This document shows, in pieces, positions 61,369 through 64,000 of a DNA stretch of 64,000 bases (the first letter of the stretch is position 1; each line of letters opens with the position of its first letter). The notes beneath the pieces were generated by a model, which was not told where the DNA came from, ran no database searches, and saw only the letters and a list, made by a program, of their open reading frames with translations. The stretch is taken from NCBI GenBank assembly GCA_050250815.1, contig JBFWNY010000013.1:1-64000 (forward strand), given 5' to 3'. Origin of the DNA: JAEUMD01 sp050250815. Lineage in GTDB: Bacteria > Pseudomonadota > Alphaproteobacteria > Rhizobiales > Hyphomicrobiaceae. Both the position numbers and the translations under genes were made by a program.

Positions 61369-63153
61369 ATGACATTCACGCTTCCGCAGCTCACCGTCGT
61401 CGGCCTGCTGGCGACCGTGCTCGTGCTGCTCGTCTGGGGCCGCCTGCGTTACGACCTGGTCGCCTTTGGCGCGCTCATCGCCGCCGTCGTGTTGGGCGTG
61501 GTGCCCGGCGACAAGGCTTTCGCCGGCTTCGGCCACCCCGCGACCGTGATCATCGCGCTCGTCCTCGTCGTCAGTCACGGCCTTGCCGCCTCGGGCGCGA
61601 TCGATATTCTCGCACGCGCCATCCTCCGCGCCGGCTCGTCGGTCTCGACCCACATCATGACTGTGTCCGGCGTCGGAGCCCTGCTCTCCGCCTTCATGAA
61701 CAACGTCGGCGCGCTGGCGCTGCTGATGCCGCTCGACATCGAGGCCGCCCGCAAGGCGGGGCGCTCCCCGGCGCTCACTCTGATGCCCCTGTCGTTCGCC
61801 ACGATCCTGGGCGGTCTGGTAACCCTGATCGGCACGCCGCCCAATATCATCGTCTCGACATTCCGCGAGCGCGCGTTGGGCGAGCCCTTTGCCATGTTCG
61901 ACTATGCCCCGGTGGGCCTTGCATGCGCTCTCGCCGGTGTGGCCTTTGTCGCTCTTGTCGGCTGGCGGCTGATCCCGCAGCCGACGGGCGAACGCGTCGC
62001 CGGCAGCGAGCCCTTCAAGCTCGACGACTACATCGCGGAACTGTCGGTCGTCGCAGGCTCCGGCATGGACGGCATGCCTCTCGCCGAGATCGAAGAGCTT
62101 GCAGGCGAAGCCGAGATCGCGGTGCTGGCGGTTATTCGCGACCACCAGCGCCTGCCTCACGCCGCCGGCTGGCTGAAGGCGCAGGACGGTGACGTGTTGC
62201 TGATCGAGGCAGCTGCCGACCGGCTCGACAAATTCGCAGGCGAACACAAACTCGCCTATGTGCACAAGGATCGGCACCAGGCCGAAATCGATGAGGCGGA
62301 ACTCGAACTGATCGAGGTGGTCGTGCGCCCGGGGGCAACGATCGAGGGGCGTACCAGCGCTTCCCTGCAACTTGTCGACCGGTATGGCGTCTGGCTCGTC
62401 GGAATATCGCGGCAGGGGCGCAGGCTCGGCACGCGCGTGCGGCGCACGCAGATCCAGGCCGGCGACGTGCTGCTGATGCTGATGCCCAGTTCTCGCGTCG
62501 GGCTGTTCGTCGAAACAACGGGCGTATTACCCCTGCGCGAGCGCGGCCTGGAAGTGCAGGACCGCCGGCGTGCCGTGCTTGCCGGTGGTGTTTTCGCCGC
62601 GGCAATCGCACTGTCCAGTTTCGGACTGATCTACCTGCCGGTGGCGCTCGGCCTGGTCGCTCTCGTCTACGTGCTGATCGGCATTGTGCCTCTGCGCCAG
62701 CTCTACGAGACGATCGAGTGGCCCGTCGTGGTGCTGATCGGCTCGCTGATCCCGATAGGCGCTGCGCTCGAGACTTCAGGGGCAACCGGCGTGCTCGCCA
62801 AAGGGATCGTCGATCTCGCAACGGGTCTGCCAAGCTGGGCCGTACTGACCGTCGTCATGGCGCTCACCATGACGCTCTCCGACGTGCTCAACAACACGGC
62901 CACGGCGCTGGTCGCCGCGCCCATCGCCGTGGAAGTCGCCAACAAGCTCGGCGCCAACCCGGACGCCTTCCTGATGGCAGTTGCGGTGGCGGCATCGTGC
63001 GCGTTCCTGACGCCGATCGGTCACAAGAACAACACGCTGATCATGGGACCGGGCGGATACGGCTTCGGAGACTACTGGCGATTGGGCCTGCCGCTTGAGC
63101 TGATCGTGGTCGCTGTCGGCGTACCCATGATCCTACTGGTCTGGCCTCTGTGA
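61369..63153 (+). CDS. SLC13-family permease with central TrkA-C domain
   Basis: 594 residues. About five transmembrane segments (10-200) carry the DASS signature-like FMNNVGALALLMPLD and LIGTPPNIIVSTF. A cytoplasmic region (about 215-400) contains TrkA-C-like folds (ELELIEVVVRPGATIEGRTS). The second membrane half ends with LSDVLNNTATALVAAP and FLTPIGHKNNTLIMGPGGY. Substrate is probably sulfate or a dicarboxylate; the sulfur genes in the window favour sulfate, weakly. The frame opens at 61258, but the ATG at 61369 begins the membrane part directly. Confidence 0.85.
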   Translation: MTFTLPQLTVVGLLATVLVLLVWGRLRYDLVAFGALIAAVVLGVVPGDKAFAGFGHPATVIIALVLVVSHGLAASGAIDILARAILRAGSSVSTHIMTVSGVGALLSAFMNNVGALALLMPLDIEAARKAGRSPALTLMPLSFATILGGLVTLIGTPPNIIVSTFRERALGEPFAMFDYAPVGLACALAGVAFVALVGWRLIPQPTGERVAGSEPFKLDDYIAELSVVAGSGMDGMPLAEIEELAGEAEIAVLAVIRDHQRLPHAAGWLKAQDGDVLLIEAAADRLDKFAGEHKLAYVHKDRHQAEIDEAELELIEVVVRPGATIEGRTSASLQLVDRYGVWLVGISRQGRRLGTRVRRTQIQAGDVLLMLMPSSRVGLFVETTGVLPLRERGLEVQDRRRAVLAGGVFAAAIALSSFGLIYLPVALGLVALVYVLIGIVPLRQLYETIEWPVVVLIGSLIPIGAALETSGATGVLAKGIVDLATGLPSWAVLTVVMALTMTLSDVLNNTATALVAAPIAVEVANKLGANPDAFLMAVAVAASCAFLTPIGHKNNTLIMGPGGYGFGDYWRLGLPLELIVVAVGVPMILLVWPL

Positions 63154-63278
63154 GCCGCGAGCCGTCGCAGCTCTGCATCAGCCTCACCTCCTCTTTGCGC
63201 AGCGACACAACTTCGCGGTGTAGTGCCGCAAGCGAATCACTATCCTCGCCACCGACGGGATCGCGAGTGGGGGCGGCT

Positions 63279-63578
63279 ATGACAAATCTGCGGTGGCTTG
63301 GCCTCGGACTGATGGCAGCAGGCGTGCTCGGCCTCTCCTTGGCCTCGATGTCCGCACCACGGCAGCAGCAGGCCGCCGCGATGAAGCGCTATACGCTCGC
63401 CATCAACGGCGGCGACGAGATCGACCTCGTCGAGCGGCGATCGGGCGAAGCCTCGGCGGCGGCCGCGGCATCGCACACCCGCGCGCTCGTGTGCCAGCGC
63501 GTCATGCGCGTGGCAAATGTCGAGATCGGCGCACGCTGCCGTGAGGACTCAACGAGGCTCGCGGGCGTGGGAGACTGA
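63279..63578 (+). CDS. Small membrane-anchored protein of unknown function
   Basis: 99 residues. An N-terminal hydrophobic segment (about 5-25, LGLGLMAAGVLGLSLASMS) acts as signal or anchor. A mainly polar periplasmic part follows, with two Cys (LVCQRVM and GARCRED). No family recognised. GGGGGCGG lies before the ATG. The open frame extends upstream to overlap the SLC13 stop, but those residues are not protein-like. Confidence 0.5.
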   Translation: MTNLRWLGLGLMAAGVLGLSLASMSAPRQQQAAAMKRYTLAINGGDEIDLVERRSGEASAAAAASHTRALVCQRVMRVANVEIGARCREDSTRLAGVGD

Positions 63579-63601
63579 TCTCCCGCCGCGAATTCGCGCG
63601 C

Positions 63602-64000
63602 TCAACGATAGACGAGCACCGGCACCGTCGAATGTGTCAGCAGCTTCTGCGTCTCGCTGCCCAGCACCATTGCGGAGACGCCACGCCGGCCGTGCGAGGC
63701 CATGACGATGAGATCTGCGCCCTTCGCCTCCGCGGCAGCGATGATGGCGCGCCACGGCTCGCGGTCTTCCGCCTGCAGCGTTGCCAGCTGGACGCCCTGC
63801 GCCTTCGCCTCGGCGACCGCAGAGTCGAGGCGATGGCCGAACTCATCGGCCATCTGCGCACGGTCCTTCTCCGACACCGTTATCGCAACACCCTCGACGA
63901 TGAAATCAGCGAGCGTGGGCTGCACTGTCATGGCTGTCACCTTGGCACCGAGCGCCTTGGCCAGCGCGATGCCGTGGCGAACCGCCTTCAAGGAAAGCTC
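63602..64000 (-). CDS. Universal stress protein (UspA family), 5' end outside the window
   Basis: 132 residues of a single Usp domain, starting with ELSLKAVRHGIALAKALGAK, so only the first ~15 residues are missing. The ATP-binding-type motif GADLIVMASHGRRGVSAMVLGSETQKLLTHSTVPVLVYR closes the protein. Cytoplasmic; upregulated in stasis in other bacteria. Convergent with the small membrane protein gene, 23 bp apart. Confidence 0.92.
   Translation of the reverse strand, partial: ELSLKAVRHGIALAKALGAKVTAMTVQPTLADFIVEGVAITVSEKDRAQMADEFGHRLDSAVAEAKAQGVQLATLQAEDREPWRAIIAAAEAKGADLIVMASHGRRGVSAMVLGSETQKLLTHSTVPVLVYR

Overview
The window is high-GC DNA from an alphaproteobacterium, most likely of the order Hyphomicrobiales. 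The reasons are the DUF3489/DUF2924/serine-recombinase cassette, orphan DUF2849, DUF2853 and DUF3089 genes, a ferredoxin-led sulfite-reduction operon, and FccB-type sulfur oxidation genes beside c-type cytochromes. The genus is inference.

Layout. 1-602: the 5' part of a phosphonate ABC ATPase gene (minus strand). 951-5449: accessory DNA, visibly richer in A and T, with a coiled-coil membrane protein and a small biosynthetic set: a stand-alone amino-acid adenylation enzyme, a His-box membrane desaturase and, convergent to them, an FAD amine/amino-acid oxidase. 5698-8389: a four-gene overlapping operon ending in a large serine recombinase, next to tRNA-Gln. 8860-14819: a minus-strand block with a DUF3089 hydrolase-like gene, a decayed SphA/Phenol_MetA_deg-like gene and an arylsulfatase gene. 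The arylsulfatase is split by a 2.9-kb IS1595-family element (10634-13568) with 8-bp target duplications. The element carries three cargo genes, including DUF3800 and a WYL-like protein. tRNA-Gly follows at 15088-15161.

15637-31203 is mainly sulfur metabolism. A dissimilatory set (TAXI-type binding protein, cytochrome c with Sel1-like tail, FccB-type flavoprotein, small cytochrome c) is followed by a GYF_2-domain gene and an ApbC/Mrp-DUF971 fusion. Then comes the assimilatory operon: ferredoxin, DUF2849, cysI, DUF934, cysH (APS-reductase type), cysD, cysN and a TauE/SafE exporter. Sulfate would be activated by CysDN, reduced by CysH and then by CysI, with the ferredoxin as likely electron donor.

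31432-46984 is mostly envelope and export: a 1538-residue secreted protein with DUF11-like domains and 13 Cys-rich tandem repeats, a subtilase with related Cys-loop repeats, an RND adaptor/pump pair, an L,D-transpeptidase, a DUF1007/NicO metal-export pair and a SoxS-like thioredoxin. 47324-51308 holds DUF2853 and a fused indolepyruvate:ferredoxin oxidoreductase.

51327-58628 is the most unusual region. FecR-like and CHASE2 genes (minus strand) face a divergent operon encoding a coiled-coil protein, an inner-membrane OmpA-domain protein with a roadblock/longin-like cytosolic segment, a Ras/Rab-like small GTPase and a histidine kinase, followed by a receiver-only response regulator. This looks like an envelope-sensing pathway built around a bacterial small GTPase. 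The right end has mmsA, a small Cys-rich secreted protein, a SET-domain protein, an SLC13 permease, a small membrane-anchored protein and the 3' part of a universal stress protein gene.
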